A stretch of 64,000 nucleotides of DNA, taken from NCBI RefSeq assembly GCF_000511385.1, contig NC_023137.1:1185001-1249000 (forward strand), in the 5' to 3' direction. The notes below the pieces were generated by a model, which made no database searches, was not told the DNA's origin, and saw only the letters and a program-made list of their open reading frames with translations. The translations under genes and the position numbers were made by a program. Positions 1 to 9,219 of the stretch are shown piece by piece (the stretch's first letter is position 1; the number at the start of each line of letters is the position of its first letter). This DNA comes from Phaeobacter gallaeciensis DSM 26640. GTDB lineage: Bacteria > Pseudomonadota > Alphaproteobacteria > Rhodobacterales > Rhodobacteraceae.

Positions 1-1
1 G

Positions 2-1075
2 ACCGAAACCGCTTTTGATGTGTCGATGCGGCGGATCCAGACGCGTGCCTTTCTGACCGTTATCGTGATCTTCCTTGTGTTCTCCGGAGTGGTTGGCGTG
101 TTGTGGATGGGCGCCAATGACGTGCGCGCAGGCGTGATGACCGAAGGCACGCTGGTCCAGTTTGTGATTTATGCGGTGCTGGTTGCAGGCTCGGTTGCGG
201 CTCTGTCGGAAATCTGGAGCGAATTGCAGCGGGCAGCCGGCGCAACCGAGCGTTTGGTAGAGCTATTAACCGCTGTGGATCAGGTCCAGGACCCCAAGTC
301 GCCCCAAGCGCTTGCAGCACCAGTGCGCGGGGAAATCCGGTTTGACAACGTATCCTTCCGCTATCCGGCGCGTCCACAGATCCCGGCGTTGGTGGATGTT
401 TCCCTGACTGTGCAGCCGGGGGAAACTGTTGCCTTCGTCGGGCCGTCTGGTGCGGGTAAGACAACGATCATTCAGATGATCCAGCGGTTTTATGATCCGA
501 CGTCTGGTGCGGTTTGCCTGGATGGTATGCCGTTGCGGGATCTGCAACGGGATGATTTCCGCAAACACATCGCCTTGGTGCCGCAGGATCCGGTCATTTT
601 TGCGGCGTCCGCGCGTGACAACATTCGCTTTGGCCGCCCCGGGGCCAGCGACGCTGAGGTTGAGGCCGCTGCTCGAGCTGCGGCGGCGCATGAGTTTATC
701 ACCGCACTGCCCGAAGGCTACGACAGTCAGGTCGGCGAACGTGGTGTGATGCTCTCGGGTGGCCAGAAACAGCGTATCGCCATCGCTCGCGCTATCCTGC
801 GGGATGCGCCGGTGCTGCTGCTGGACGAGGCGACATCCGCGCTTGACGCTGAAAGCGAACGTCTGGTCCAGGCCGCCGTGGATGAGTTGAGCCAGGGGCG
901 GACCACTCTCATCGTGGCGCATCGTCTGGCGACGGTGAAAAAGGCGGATCGTATCGTGGTCATGGAAGAGGGGCGCATCATTGCAACTGGCACCCATGAT
1001 CAGCTGGTCGCAGAGGATGGTCTCTACGCCCGTCTGGCGCGGTTGCAGTTCACCGATGGAATGGCGGCAGAATAG
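2..1075 (+). CDS. ABC exporter, fused permease/ATPase, 3' part
   Basis: This is the C-terminal part of an MsbA/LmrA-type half-transporter; the reading frame is open from base 2 and the true start lies left of the window. The first ~60 visible residues hold the last membrane helices of the transmembrane domain. The ATPase domain follows with Walker [11 protein letters not shown]-loop VPQDP, signature LSGGQKQR, Walker [13 protein letters not shown] and the switch histidine in IVAHRL. It would work as a homodimer in the inner membrane to export a lipid or drug-like molecule; the substrate cannot be read from this part. It ends 181 bases before the acyl-CoA synthetase gene, with no clear terminator between them. 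Confidence 0.9.
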   Translation, partial: TETAFDVSMRRIQTRAFLTVIVIFLVFSGVVGVLWMGANDVRAGVMTEGTLVQFVIYAVLVAGSVAALSEIWSELQRAAGATERLVELLTAVDQVQDPKSPQALAAPVRGEIRFDNVSFRYPARPQIPALVDVSLTVQPGETVAFVGPSGAGKTTIIQMIQRFYDPTSGAVCLDGMPLRDLQRDDFRKHIALVPQDPVIFAASARDNIRFGRPGASDAEVEAAARAAAAHEFITALPEGYDSQVGERGVMLSGGQKQRIAIARAILRDAPVLLLDEATSALDAESERLVQAAVDELSQGRTTLIVAHRLATVKKADRIVVMEEGRIIATGTHDQLVAEDGLYARLARLQFTDGMAAE

Positions 1076-1256
1076 GCAATACAGGCCTCAACCGCCCAAA
1101 AAATCAGTTTCAAGGTTGAAAACTGTCAAATGTCGCTGCGTCAAAGTGCAGGCTTCCTTGACGTGACCCTGTCGGCGCGCTTGCACGACGGGTCGTTTCA
1201 AATCATTTTGTGTTAACTGAAATTCCCCGGCACAAGGGGACTAGGGGAGGAAACCA

Positions 1257-3152
1257 ATGGGATTTGCCACGGCCGCGGACTGCTTGGCACTAGTGAATGA
1301 GATGCCCTTCGGGCAACGGAACATGCCGACGACGCTTTACGGGCTGTTGTCCCGTACGGCCGGGAAGTATCCCGACAACAAAGCCGTCAGCTATCAGATC
1401 TTTTCCGGCCCAACAGACAAGGCTGAGACCCTCACGTGGCGACAGTTGAAGGACAAGGTCACCCAAGCGGCGAATATGTTCCGCTCGATGGGCATCGGCG
1501 AAAAAGATGTGGTGGCCTATATCCTGCCCAACTGCAACGAAACGGTTGTGACACTGCTGGGCGGCGCTGTTGCGGGCATTGCCAACCCTATCAATCCGCT
1601 GCTTGAGCCGGAGCAGATCGCCTCCATTTTGCGCGAGACCGGGGCGAAAGTTGTGGTCACGCTGAAACCCTTCCCCAAAACCGACGTTGCTCAGAAAGTT
1701 GCCGAGGCAGTGCGCCACGCGCCTAAGGTCAACACGGTTCTGGAAATTGACCTCAACCGCTATCTGACACCGCCGAAGTCCTGGATCGTGCCCATGATCC
1801 GCCCCAAGCTTGAGGGCAAGGACAAGCTGGCGCATGCAGACTACAAGAACTTCAACAAAGAGCTGCGCAAGCATCCCACCGAGCTGACCTTTGCGGATTC
1901 CGACAGCGACCGCGTGGCCTGCTACTTCCACACTGGCGGCACCACCGGCATGCCCAAGGTGGCACAGCACACCTATTCCGGCATGAACTACAACGGCTGG
2001 CTGGGCAGTAAGCTCCTGTTCACTGCCGAAGACAACATCATGTGTCCGTTGCCACTGTTTCATGTATTTGCCTGCCATGTGATCCTGATGGCGGCTGTTG
2101 CCTCAGGCGCGCATGTCGTGTTCCCGACGCCACAGGGGTATCGCGGCGACGGTGTCTTTGACAATTTCTGGAAGTTGATCGAGCGCTGGAAGATTTCTTT
2201 CATCATCACTGTGCCCACGGCGATCTCGGCAAAGATGCAGCGCCCGGTGGATGCGGATGTCTCCACCGTGAAAACGGCCTTCTCCGGTTCGGCCCCCTTG
2301 CCGGTAGAGTTGTTCAAACGGTTTGAACAGGCAACCGGCGTCAAGATCGTAGAAGGGTATGGCCTGACCGAGGCAACCTGTCTGGTGTCCTGCAATCCCG
2401 TTGAGGGCGAGAAGAAAATCGGCTCGATCGGTATTCCGCTGCCCTATACGGATGTGAAAATTGTCAAAGGAACGGAGAGCGGCACGGTTGAGTTGGGTGT
2501 GGATGAGATCGGCGAGATCTGCATCTCCAGCCCCGGTGTCTATGCCGGTCACACCTATACCGAGGTCGAGAAAAACGACGGTCTGTTCTACAAGGATCAA
2601 TACCTGCGCACTGGCGACCTTGGGAAGCTGGACAGCGACGGGTACCTCTGGATCACCGGTCGTGCCAAGGATCTGATTATTCGCGGCGGTCACAATATCG
2701 ACCCGGCCGAGATTGAAGAGGCGCTTCTGGGGCATGAGGCTGTGGCCTTTGCCGGTGCTATCGGCCAGCCGGATGCCCATGCCGGCGAGGTGCCTTGTGC
2801 CTTTGTCGAATTGGTCGATGGAGCCAGTGTCACCGCAGAGGAGCTGTTGGCCTATTGCAAGATCCACGTACATGAGCGAGCCGCAATCCCAAAACACGTC
2901 ACAGTGATGGACGAGCTGCCGAAAACTGCCGTGGGCAAGGTCTTCAAACCGGATCTGCGTAAGAATGCCATCACCCGGATTTACAACGACGCGCTGCTGA
3001 AGGCTGGTCTGCCCGCCCGCGTCGAACATGTGGTTGATGACAAAGGGCGCGGTCTGGTCGCACAGGTCGAAGAAAACGGTGCCAAGGCGTCGGATATCTC
3101 CGACGTGCTGGGGGTGTTTACCCGCCCTTGGGAACCCATGTCCAAGGCGTGA
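1257..3152 (+). CDS. acyl-CoA synthetase (AMP-forming)
   Basis: Adenylate-forming enzyme of 631 residues that activates a carboxylic acid to its CoA thioester using ATP. Visible motifs are the phosphate-binding loop TGGTTGMPK (about residues 224-232), YGLTEAT (about 367), the hinge region GRAKDLIIRGG (about 467) and the C-terminal catalytic lysine in PKTAVGK (about 555). The ATG is preceded by AGGGGAGGAAACCA, a strong ribosome site, which fixes the start. The length fits fatty-acyl-CoA synthetases; acetate-specific Acs enzymes have different N-terminal features. The acid used is unknown. A hairpin terminator follows at 3191. Confidence 0.88.
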   Translation: MGFATAADCLALVNEMPFGQRNMPTTLYGLLSRTAGKYPDNKAVSYQIFSGPTDKAETLTWRQLKDKVTQAANMFRSMGIGEKDVVAYILPNCNETVVTLLGGAVAGIANPINPLLEPEQIASILRETGAKVVVTLKPFPKTDVAQKVAEAVRHAPKVNTVLEIDLNRYLTPPKSWIVPMIRPKLEGKDKLAHADYKNFNKELRKHPTELTFADSDSDRVACYFHTGGTTGMPKVAQHTYSGMNYNGWLGSKLLFTAEDNIMCPLPLFHVFACHVILMAAVASGAHVVFPTPQGYRGDGVFDNFWKLIERWKISFIITVPTAISAKMQRPVDADVSTVKTAFSGSAPLPVELFKRFEQATGVKIVEGYGLTEATCLVSCNPVEGEKKIGSIGIPLPYTDVKIVKGTESGTVELGVDEIGEICISSPGVYAGHTYTEVEKNDGLFYKDQYLRTGDLGKLDSDGYLWITGRAKDLIIRGGHNIDPAEIEEALLGHEAVAFAGAIGQPDAHAGEVPCAFVELVDGASVTAEELLAYCKIHVHERAAIPKHVTVMDELPKTAVGKVFKPDLRKNAITRIYNDALLKAGLPARVEHVVDDKGRGLVAQVEENGAKASDISDVLGVFTRPWEPMSKA

Positions 3153-3190
3153 TCGAGCGCCTTCGGCTCTGGCCCTTGCAAGAGATGGAG

Positions 3191-3216
3191 AAAGCGTTCC
3201 ACCGGGACGCTTTTTT
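3191..3216 (+). terminator. rho-independent terminator after acyl-CoA synthetase
   Basis: A ten-pair stem (AAAGCGTTCC with GGGACGCTTT, one G-U pair) with a three-base loop runs directly into a T tract. It closes the acyl-CoA synthetase transcript. Confidence 0.8.
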
Positions 3217-3291
3217 CGTTTGTGGGGCATGGTTTTTGATCGCCGCGCTGCTAGGCTCATCCGGCGTACTACGACACAGGGAACGGGCGAG

Positions 3292-4218
3292 ATGAATTAC
3301 GAACGGCTGATCGATGAGGAAACCTGGGCCTTTATCCGCAAGACGGGCGAATGTTACCCGGATGATGCGGTGGATCTGTCAATTGCTGAACAGCGCAAGG
3401 TCTATGATGCCATGGCGGCTGAGTTTCGCGCCGCGCGCCCTGATAGTGTCAGCTGCGAGGATCGTCTGGTTGGGGCTGTTCCCGTGCGGATCTACACCGC
3501 CGGAGATCCCGGCTGTACGGTGATGTACTGTCATGGCGGCGGGTTCGTGGTTGGCGGATTGGACAGCCATGATGATGTCTGCGCTGAACTCTGCGCGCAA
3601 ACAGGTTACCGCGTGGTCGCGGTAGACTACCGCCTGTCTCCTGAACATCTGCACCCGGCGGCCTTTGATGATGCCTGGGCGGTCTGTCAGTGGATCTCTG
3701 CCAGCTTCGACGGCGATCTGGTCTTGGCCGGGGATAGCGCGGGTGCCAATCTCTGCGCTGCGGTGGCGCATCATGCCCGTGGACGGCTCACGGGGATGGT
3801 CGGTCAGGTGTTGATCTACGGGGCCTTTGGCGGAGACATAAACGAGGGGTCTTATCTGGAACATGCGCAGGCTCCGATGCTGACGCGGGATGACATTCTG
3901 TTCTATGGACAGCTGCGGCGCCCAGAGGGAAGTGAGGCCGGCACTGACCCGACATTGGAACCGCTTGCTGACAGTGACTTTTCAGACCTGCCTGCCACCG
4001 TGCTGGTGACGGCCGATTGCGATCCGGTGCGCGATGACTCCCGCCACTACCGCGACAAGATTTTAGCAGCCGGGGGCAAGGCGCATTGGATCAATGAACC
4101 CGGACTTGTCCATGGCTATCTGCGCGCTCGCCATAGCGTTGGCCGCGCCCGCGACAGTTTTGAGAGGATTTCAGTTGCAGTGGAAGCGCTGGGGCAGGGG
4201 CTCTGGCCTTACGAGTGA
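3292..4218 (+). CDS. alpha/beta hydrolase, HSL/carboxylesterase type
   Basis: A 308-residue cytoplasmic esterase-like protein of the hormone-sensitive-lipase branch. It shows the oxyanion-hole motif HGGG (about residue 81), the nucleophile elbow GDSAG (about 147), an acidic residue in DPVRDD and the catalytic histidine in LVHGYLR near 273. The start ATG follows GGGAACGGGCGAG and begins MNYERL; the frame is open further upstream, but that stretch covers the previous gene's end and its terminator, so this start is preferred. The natural ester is unknown. Related family members include kynurenine formamidase-like enzymes and arylesterases. Confidence 0.85.
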   Translation: MNYERLIDEETWAFIRKTGECYPDDAVDLSIAEQRKVYDAMAAEFRAARPDSVSCEDRLVGAVPVRIYTAGDPGCTVMYCHGGGFVVGGLDSHDDVCAELCAQTGYRVVAVDYRLSPEHLHPAAFDDAWAVCQWISASFDGDLVLAGDSAGANLCAAVAHHARGRLTGMVGQVLIYGAFGGDINEGSYLEHAQAPMLTRDDILFYGQLRRPEGSEAGTDPTLEPLADSDFSDLPATVLVTADCDPVRDDSRHYRDKILAAGGKAHWINEPGLVHGYLRARHSVGRARDSFERISVAVEALGQGLWPYE

Positions 4219-4220
4219 CC

Positions 4221-4784
4221 CTAGCCTGCAAAGTCACGGCATTGTTCAGGTGCGGCACTGCGATCATACCATCCACCGCTTTTGACGCGCCAGTCGCTCG
4301 TGTGGGTGGTTACATAAGACCAGTTGCCCACTGGAAAATGGGAATACCCGATGACATCGCCGGGCTGGATCACTCCAATCCGCGCCGTTCCTGCACTGTG
4401 ACCTGAGTAAAGCGGCACCGGACCACCGAGCCAGCCAAGGCAGGCGCTTTCAAATTCATCGCGGATCGGCAGATCGACAAGGAGGCGGCGCAGATGGGTG
4501 TCATTAAGCGCCAGTTGACGGCGCTTGGTATTGACCTTGCAGCCGTGAAGCTGCTCTAGCCCCCGGATTTCCTGCACCTGTCGATTGCTGTGTGGATCAA
4601 GCGCGACCGATTTGCCCAGACAGTCGCTATTGTCAAAGACGCTTTGACCCAGTGTCGAGCCAAAGCAATAACCGGCCCGGTCCATGATCAGATTCCGCGT
4701 GAACCACAGGTCATCGCAGCCATCCTGTGCCAGTGCGGGCAGTGGCAGAAGCAGCAGTATCAGGGCAAGGCAACGTTTGGTCAT
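4221..4784 (-). CDS. secreted YARHG/DUF4453-like protein
   Basis: A 187-residue exported protein. The N-terminus (MTKRCLALILLLLPLPALAQ) is a clear Sec signal peptide with an ALA-Q cleavage site. Just after it comes DDLWFTRNLIMDRAGYCF, which resembles the YARHG extracellular module, and several paired cysteines suggest disulfides in the periplasm. The C-terminal half fits the DUF4453 description that I know from roseobacters. An in-frame upstream ATG at 4817 exists but would put eleven residues before the signal peptide, so 4784 was chosen. It converges with the alpha/beta hydrolase gene, leaving only two bases between stops. Confidence 0.7.
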   Translation of the reverse strand: MTKRCLALILLLLPLPALAQDGCDDLWFTRNLIMDRAGYCFGSTLGQSVFDNSDCLGKSVALDPHSNRQVQEIRGLEQLHGCKVNTKRRQLALNDTHLRRLLVDLPIRDEFESACLGWLGGPVPLYSGHSAGTARIGVIQPGDVIGYSHFPVGNWSYVTTHTSDWRVKSGGWYDRSAAPEQCRDFAG

Positions 4785-4840
4785 GGCAGGCTCCTGTAGG
4801 GCGACTATATCGATCACCCCACGAAGCCTGCCACGGATCC

Positions 4841-5677
4841 TCAGCTGAGGAAAGATTTTGCCTTCATCGTGTCGGCAATTGGCGCACCAAGACGGCTGAG
4901 AATGGTGGGGGCCAGTTGCAGCTGATCAATCACCACATCCTCTGCGGGGCCTGTCGCATCTCCAAAGTAATAGAGCGCGGTTTCCTGTTGCAGGGGGCTG
5001 CGCCCGCCGTGGTGGCCGCGCTCATCCTGGCCATGATCAGCGGTGACAATGATCTCATAACCCATTTCGCGCCATTTGATAATGAACGGGGCCAGCATTT
5101 CGTCCATCACGAAACAGGCGTGATCCATCTCCTGACAGTCGTGAAAGAACCGGTGTCCCATGCAATCCAGCGTGCAGGTGTGCAGCATGCCGTAGTTGAG
5201 GCCAAAGCGCAGGCAAAGATTGGTCAGCGTGCCAAAGAGGTCCACGTCGGAGGGTGTCATTTGGTTGACCAGCCCGTAGCCCGTCATCGAATGAAACCGC
5301 CCATGGTTGATAGTGCTGCTTTCAGGTTCATCATATTCCACGTCGCGCACGGGATCATAGGGATGGCGATTGAAGAAGGAGGACCAGAAGCTATGAGCGA
5401 CGGCCCCGGTCACGCCACCACCGTCGCGCACCTGGCTAAAAACATCCTTGTGCTTCAGACGGAAGACATTGCCATTTCCGGTACAGCCGTGCTCAGCCGG
5501 GACCACGCCGGTGTGAATCGACGCGTAGCAGCTGGCGGAAATCGACGGCAGCACCGCCCGGTGTTTCCAGACCCGTGCCTCGCCGCTGTCGACCCAGCCT
5601 TCCAGATTGCCAAACAGCCGACGGAAATTACGCCAAGGAACGCCGTCCAAGATGATGAGGAGAAGTTTGTTGTCCAT
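4841..5677 (-). CDS. type I phosphodiesterase/nucleotide pyrophosphatase family protein
   Basis: A 278-residue alkaline-phosphatase-superfamily hydrolase. Seen are the first metal-binding aspartate in LLLIILDGV, a Ser-rich nucleophile region LPSISAS, the metal site HTCTLDCMGH, and the late metal ligands TADHGQ and GHHGG. No signal peptide is visible, so it is probably cytoplasmic. Family members split phosphodiester or pyrophosphate bonds; the substrate is unknown. The start is MDNKLL at 5677. It lies only about 30 bases downstream of the terminator hairpin that ends the peptide ABC operon on the same strand, so it may be expressed by read-through. Confidence 0.82.
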   Translation of the reverse strand: MDNKLLLIILDGVPWRNFRRLFGNLEGWVDSGEARVWKHRAVLPSISASCYASIHTGVVPAEHGCTGNGNVFRLKHKDVFSQVRDGGGVTGAVAHSFWSSFFNRHPYDPVRDVEYDEPESSTINHGRFHSMTGYGLVNQMTPSDVDLFGTLTNLCLRFGLNYGMLHTCTLDCMGHRFFHDCQEMDHACFVMDEMLAPFIIKWREMGYEIIVTADHGQDERGHHGGRSPLQQETALYYFGDATGPAEDVVIDQLQLAPTILSRLGAPIADTMKAKSFLS

Positions 5678-5707
5678 TGCAGAACCCAAGGTCTTGTAGA
5701 AGTGACT

Positions 5708-5747
5708 GAAAAAGGCGGTCGTGAGGATTTTTCCTGCGACCGCCTTT
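5708..5747 (-). terminator. terminator of the peptide ABC operon
   Basis: Reading the minus strand, AAAGGCGGTCG pairs perfectly with CGACCGCCTTT eleven bases each side, with a further GGA/TCC pairing in the loop, and is followed by a T run. It is 55 bases past the ATPase stop codon and just ahead of the phosphodiesterase start at 5677, so it may act as a partial, intra-operon terminator. Confidence 0.8.
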
Positions 5748-5802
5748 GAGAGCGTTCCGCCGCAGTCGCCTGCGACGGGTGGTGATATATGGTGCCTGCC
5801 TG

Positions 5803-7440
5803 CTAGTTGCCGGCACTTTCCATCTTGCGGTTGGCGATGACCTCTTCCAGCCAGCCCAGACGCATTTCTGGCACCGAGCTGAGCAACAGATCGGTGTAAT
5901 CGTCAAAGGGCGGCGACAGCACTTCGGTCTTGCCGCCATAGCGTTGCACGCGTCCCTGATACATCACCGCGATATTGTCCGAAATCGCTCGCACCGTGGC
6001 GAGGTCATGGGTGATGAAGAGGAAGGCGACATTCTCGATCTTTTGCAGTTCCAGCAACAGTTTGAGGATGCCGTCCGCGACCAGCGGATCCAGCGCCGAG
6101 GTAACCTCATCGCAGATGATCATCTTTGGCTTGGCAGCCAAGGCGCGGGCAATACAGACACGCTGTTTCTGCCCACCCGACAGCTCTGCCGGGTAGCGAT
6201 CCATGAAGCTTTCGCCCAACTCGATCTCATCCAGCAGCTCAATGATCCGCTTGCGCTTCTCCGCGCCTTTCATGCCGAAGTAGAATTCCAGCGGGCGCCC
6301 GATGATGGTACCCACGGTCTGGCGTGGGTTCATGGCTACATCTGCCATCTGGTAAATCATCTGCAACTCGCGAAGATCCTCACGGGTGCGTCCCGCCAGA
6401 TCGGAGGACAGGGTACGCCCTGCGAACTCGATCTCACCCTCGCGCGGCGGCAAGAGGCCAGTAATCACCCGTGCCAGTGTCGACTTGCCCGAACCGGATT
6501 CCCCAACCACCGCCAATGTCTGACCGGGGTGCAGATCAACGTTCACATTGTGCAGAACGTCGAATTTGGTGCCTTTGTAGCGCGCGGTGATATTGCGCAC
6601 GCTCAGCACTGGTTCCGGGGTGGGGGCCTTTTCCTCATGGGTGATGGAGCGGACCGAGACCAGAGCCTGGGTATACTCTTCCTGCGGTGCGTTGATGATC
6701 TGATCAACGGGGCCGTATTCCACCATATTGCCGTGGCGCAGCACCATAATGTCGTCGCTCACCTGCGCCACAACCGCGAGGTCATGGGTGATGTAGAGCG
6801 CGGCCACACCGGTGTCGCGGATGGCTTCCTTGATCGCCATCAGGACCTCAATCTGGGTGGTCACATCCAGCGCCGTTGTCGGCTCATCAAACACCACAAG
6901 ATCCGGCTCCGGGCAGAGCGCAAGCGCAGTCATGCAGCGTTGCAGCTGCCCACCTGAGACCTGATGCGGGTAACGCTCTCCGATATTGTCAGGATCCGGC
7001 AGACCCAGCTTGGCAAAGAGGACCCGCGCGCGCGCCTCGGCGTCCTTCTTGGAGAATTTGCCCTGTTCAACGGCCGCTTCGATCACCTGTTCCATGATCT
7101 TTTTGGCGGGGTTGAACGAGGCGGCAGCGGATTGCGACACATAGGTGACCTCACCGCCGCGCAGGCGCCGGATATCGCGCAGTTTTGACTGCAGAATATC
7201 ACGACCATTCACCCAGACTTCGCCACCGGTGATTTTAACCCCACCCCGGCCATAGGCCATGGAGGCCAGACCGATGGTGGATTTACCCGCGCCGGATTCC
7301 CCGATCAGCCCAAGCACCTTGCCCGGTTGCAGATCAAAGCTGACACCATGCACGATTTCGATGTCATGGGGCTTTTCCCCTGGCGGGTAGACGGTTGCGC
7401 CGATCTTCAGATTGCGCACTTTCATAAGAGGTTCGCTCAT
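5803..7440 (-). CDS. peptide-type ABC importer, fused double ATPase
   Basis: A 545-residue protein with two complete ABC ATPase domains, equal to DppD and DppF joined. The first half has GESGAGKST, SGGQLQR and VVFDEPTTALD; the second has GESGSGKST, SGGQKQR and IICDEVTSALD. Oligopeptide-type C-terminal extensions follow each half. It energises the DppB/DppC-type channel encoded just upstream; start and stop overlap the previous gene by four bases (translational coupling). Two-in-one ATPases of this type are common in alphaproteobacterial dipeptide, glutathione and glycoside importers. The substrate is not evident from the ATPase. Confidence 0.92.
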   Translation of the reverse strand: MSEPLMKVRNLKIGATVYPPGEKPHDIEIVHGVSFDLQPGKVLGLIGESGAGKSTIGLASMAYGRGGVKITGGEVWVNGRDILQSKLRDIRRLRGGEVTYVSQSAAASFNPAKKIMEQVIEAAVEQGKFSKKDAEARARVLFAKLGLPDPDNIGERYPHQVSGGQLQRCMTALALCPEPDLVVFDEPTTALDVTTQIEVLMAIKEAIRDTGVAALYITHDLAVVAQVSDDIMVLRHGNMVEYGPVDQIINAPQEEYTQALVSVRSITHEEKAPTPEPVLSVRNITARYKGTKFDVLHNVNVDLHPGQTLAVVGESGSGKSTLARVITGLLPPREGEIEFAGRTLSSDLAGRTREDLRELQMIYQMADVAMNPRQTVGTIIGRPLEFYFGMKGAEKRKRIIELLDEIELGESFMDRYPAELSGGQKQRVCIARALAAKPKMIICDEVTSALDPLVADGILKLLLELQKIENVAFLFITHDLATVRAISDNIAVMYQGRVQRYGGKTEVLSPPFDDYTDLLLSSVPEMRLGWLEEVIANRKMESAGN

Positions 7441-8252
7441 CCGCGGCCTCCTTTCAGCGAGGTTGTGCGGTTCAGAACCCAGTCCGCGACAAGGTTGACG
7501 GAGATCGCAAGGGTGGCGATGGCAATGGCGGGCAGTAAAGCCGCCGGGATGCCGTAGACGATGCCTTCCTTATTCTCTTTCACGATGCCGCCCCAGTCGG
7601 CTTCTGGCGGTTGCACGCCAAGGCCGAGGAAGGAGAGGGTGGAGACAAACAGTACCATGAAGATGAACCGTAGGCCCATTTCAGCCACCAGCGGTGACAG
7701 AGCGTTTGGCAGGATCTCACGGAAGATGATCCAGGCGGTTTTCTCCCCCCGCAGGCGGGCTGCTTCGACGTAGTCCATCACCTCGATATCCACCGCGACG
7801 GCACGGGCCAGACGATAGACGCGGGTTGAGTCGAGCAGGCCCATGACCACAATCAGCACCGGTACCGTGACCGGCATCACCGACAGTACGACAAGGGCGA
7901 AGATCAGCGTTGGGATCGACATGATGAGATCCACCAGCCGCGACATCACCTGATCCACCCAGCCGCCAGCAACCGCGGCAAAGAAGCCGAGGATCGAGCC
8001 GGTGGTGAAGGACAGGATCGTGGCTGCCGTGGCGATGAAGATGGTTGTGCGACCACCGTAGATCATCCGGCTCAACAGATCACGGCCGATGTTGTCAGTG
8101 CCCAGAAGATGCTCCGCGGAACGGGGCTCCCAGACGTCACCGACGATTTCGGCCATACCGTAAGGTGCCAGCAGTGGGGCGAAGATCGCCATGAGAAAGT
8201 AGAGGGCCGTGAAGAACAGCCCGATCATTGCAGAGATAGGGATATTCTTCAT
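7437..8252 (-). CDS. peptide-type ABC importer permease (DppC-like)
   Basis: A 271-residue inner-membrane permease with about six helices. It has the EAA loop region (EAARLRGEKTAWIIFREILPNALSPL) that docks onto the ATPase, and the N-terminal DppC pattern LAPYG...HLLGTDNIGRDLLSRMIYGGR. It overlaps both neighbours by four bases, so it is translated in one chain with the DppB-like permease and the fused ATPase. It forms the heterodimeric channel with the DppB-like partner. Confidence 0.92.
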   Translation of the reverse strand: MKNIPISAMIGLFFTALYFLMAIFAPLLAPYGMAEIVGDVWEPRSAEHLLGTDNIGRDLLSRMIYGGRTTIFIATAATILSFTTGSILGFFAAVAGGWVDQVMSRLVDLIMSIPTLIFALVVLSVMPVTVPVLIVVMGLLDSTRVYRLARAVAVDIEVMDYVEAARLRGEKTAWIIFREILPNALSPLVAEMGLRFIFMVLFVSTLSFLGLGVQPPEADWGGIVKENKEGIVYGIPAALLPAIAIATLAISVNLVADWVLNRTTSLKGGRG

Positions 8253-9205
8253 TTCGGATGCCTCAGACGCGGGTTGGACAGGATAGCGACAATGTCAGCG
8301 ATCATGTTCAGAACGATATAAACCGCAGCGAAGATCAGACCGCAGGCCTGCACCACAGGCACGTCACGCTTGGACACATGGTCGACCAGATACTGCCCCA
8401 TGCCGGGGTAGACAAAGACCACTTCGATCACCACGACGCCCACCACCAGATAGGCGAGGTTTAGCATCACCACATTGACGATCGGCGCAATGGCGTTGGG
8501 AAACGCATGGCGGGCAATCACGTGGAAGGTGCTGAGACCTTTCAGCTCTGCGGTTTCGATATAGGCCGACTGCATCACATTGAGGATCGCCGCACGGGTC
8601 ATCCGCATCATATGTGCCAAAACCACCAGCGTCAGCACCGCAACAGGCAGGGCAATGGCGTTGAGTTTTTCCAGCAAGTTCATGGAATCATTGATCATCG
8701 CAACGGAGCTGAACCAGCCCATCTGCACCGCAACGAAATAGATCAGTAGATAGCCAATCAGAAATTCCGGGATCGAGATCGAGGCCAGGGTCACGGCCGA
8801 GATCAGTTTGTCAGGCCAGCGGTCGCGGTAGCGCACGGCGAGCAAGCCAAGGAAAATTGCCAACGGAACCGAAATTACAGCAGCCCAGAACGCCAGGAAC
8901 AGCGTATTGCCAAGGCGGCGGCCGATGCTGGTTGCGATGTCCTGACCATTGGTCAGCGCGGTGCCCAGATCCCCCTGCAGGGCGCCGAACAGCCAGTCGA
9001 AATAGCGCAGTACGGCAGGTTCATTCAGGCCCAGTTCTTCCCGCAGATTGGCGAGCGCCTCAGGGGTGGCCGACTGGCCCAGAATGGACTGCGCCACATC
9101 GCCGGGCAGGATCAAAGTACCCATAAAAATGAGCACGGATGCGGCAATCAAGAGAATTAATCCCAGCGCTAGGCGCTGGGATACAAGTTTAACAACGGGG
9201 TGCAT
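8249..9205 (-). CDS. peptide-type ABC importer permease (DppB-like)
   Basis: A 318-residue inner-membrane permease of the DppB type, with an N-terminal anchor helix, a periplasmic segment (LPGDVAQSILGQSATPEALANLREELGLN in pieces) and the EAA-type motif ETAELKGLSTFHVIARHAFPNAIAP. The chosen start, MHPVVK at 9205, has AGAGG about nine bases upstream; a longer in-frame start at 9235 would run into the binding-protein gene. The gene is 14 bases downstream of the binding-protein stop and overlaps the DppC-like gene by four bases. Confidence 0.9.
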   Translation of the reverse strand: MHPVVKLVSQRLALGLILLIAASVLIFMGTLILPGDVAQSILGQSATPEALANLREELGLNEPAVLRYFDWLFGALQGDLGTALTNGQDIATSIGRRLGNTLFLAFWAAVISVPLAIFLGLLAVRYRDRWPDKLISAVTLASISIPEFLIGYLLIYFVAVQMGWFSSVAMINDSMNLLEKLNAIALPVAVLTLVVLAHMMRMTRAAILNVMQSAYIETAELKGLSTFHVIARHAFPNAIAPIVNVVMLNLAYLVVGVVVIEVVFVYPGMGQYLVDHVSKRDVPVVQACGLIFAAVYIVLNMIADIVAILSNPRLRHPK

Positions 9206-9219
9206 AGCATAGACCTCTA

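Noticed and set aside
2103..3260. 385-codon minus-strand frame
   Set aside because: Antisense to the acyl-CoA synthetase; no ribosome site and shadow composition.
5746..6957. 403-codon open frame on the plus strand
   Set aside because: It is antisense to the double ATPase gene, whose two sets of Walker and signature motifs are certain. Long antisense frames arise from high-GC codon use.
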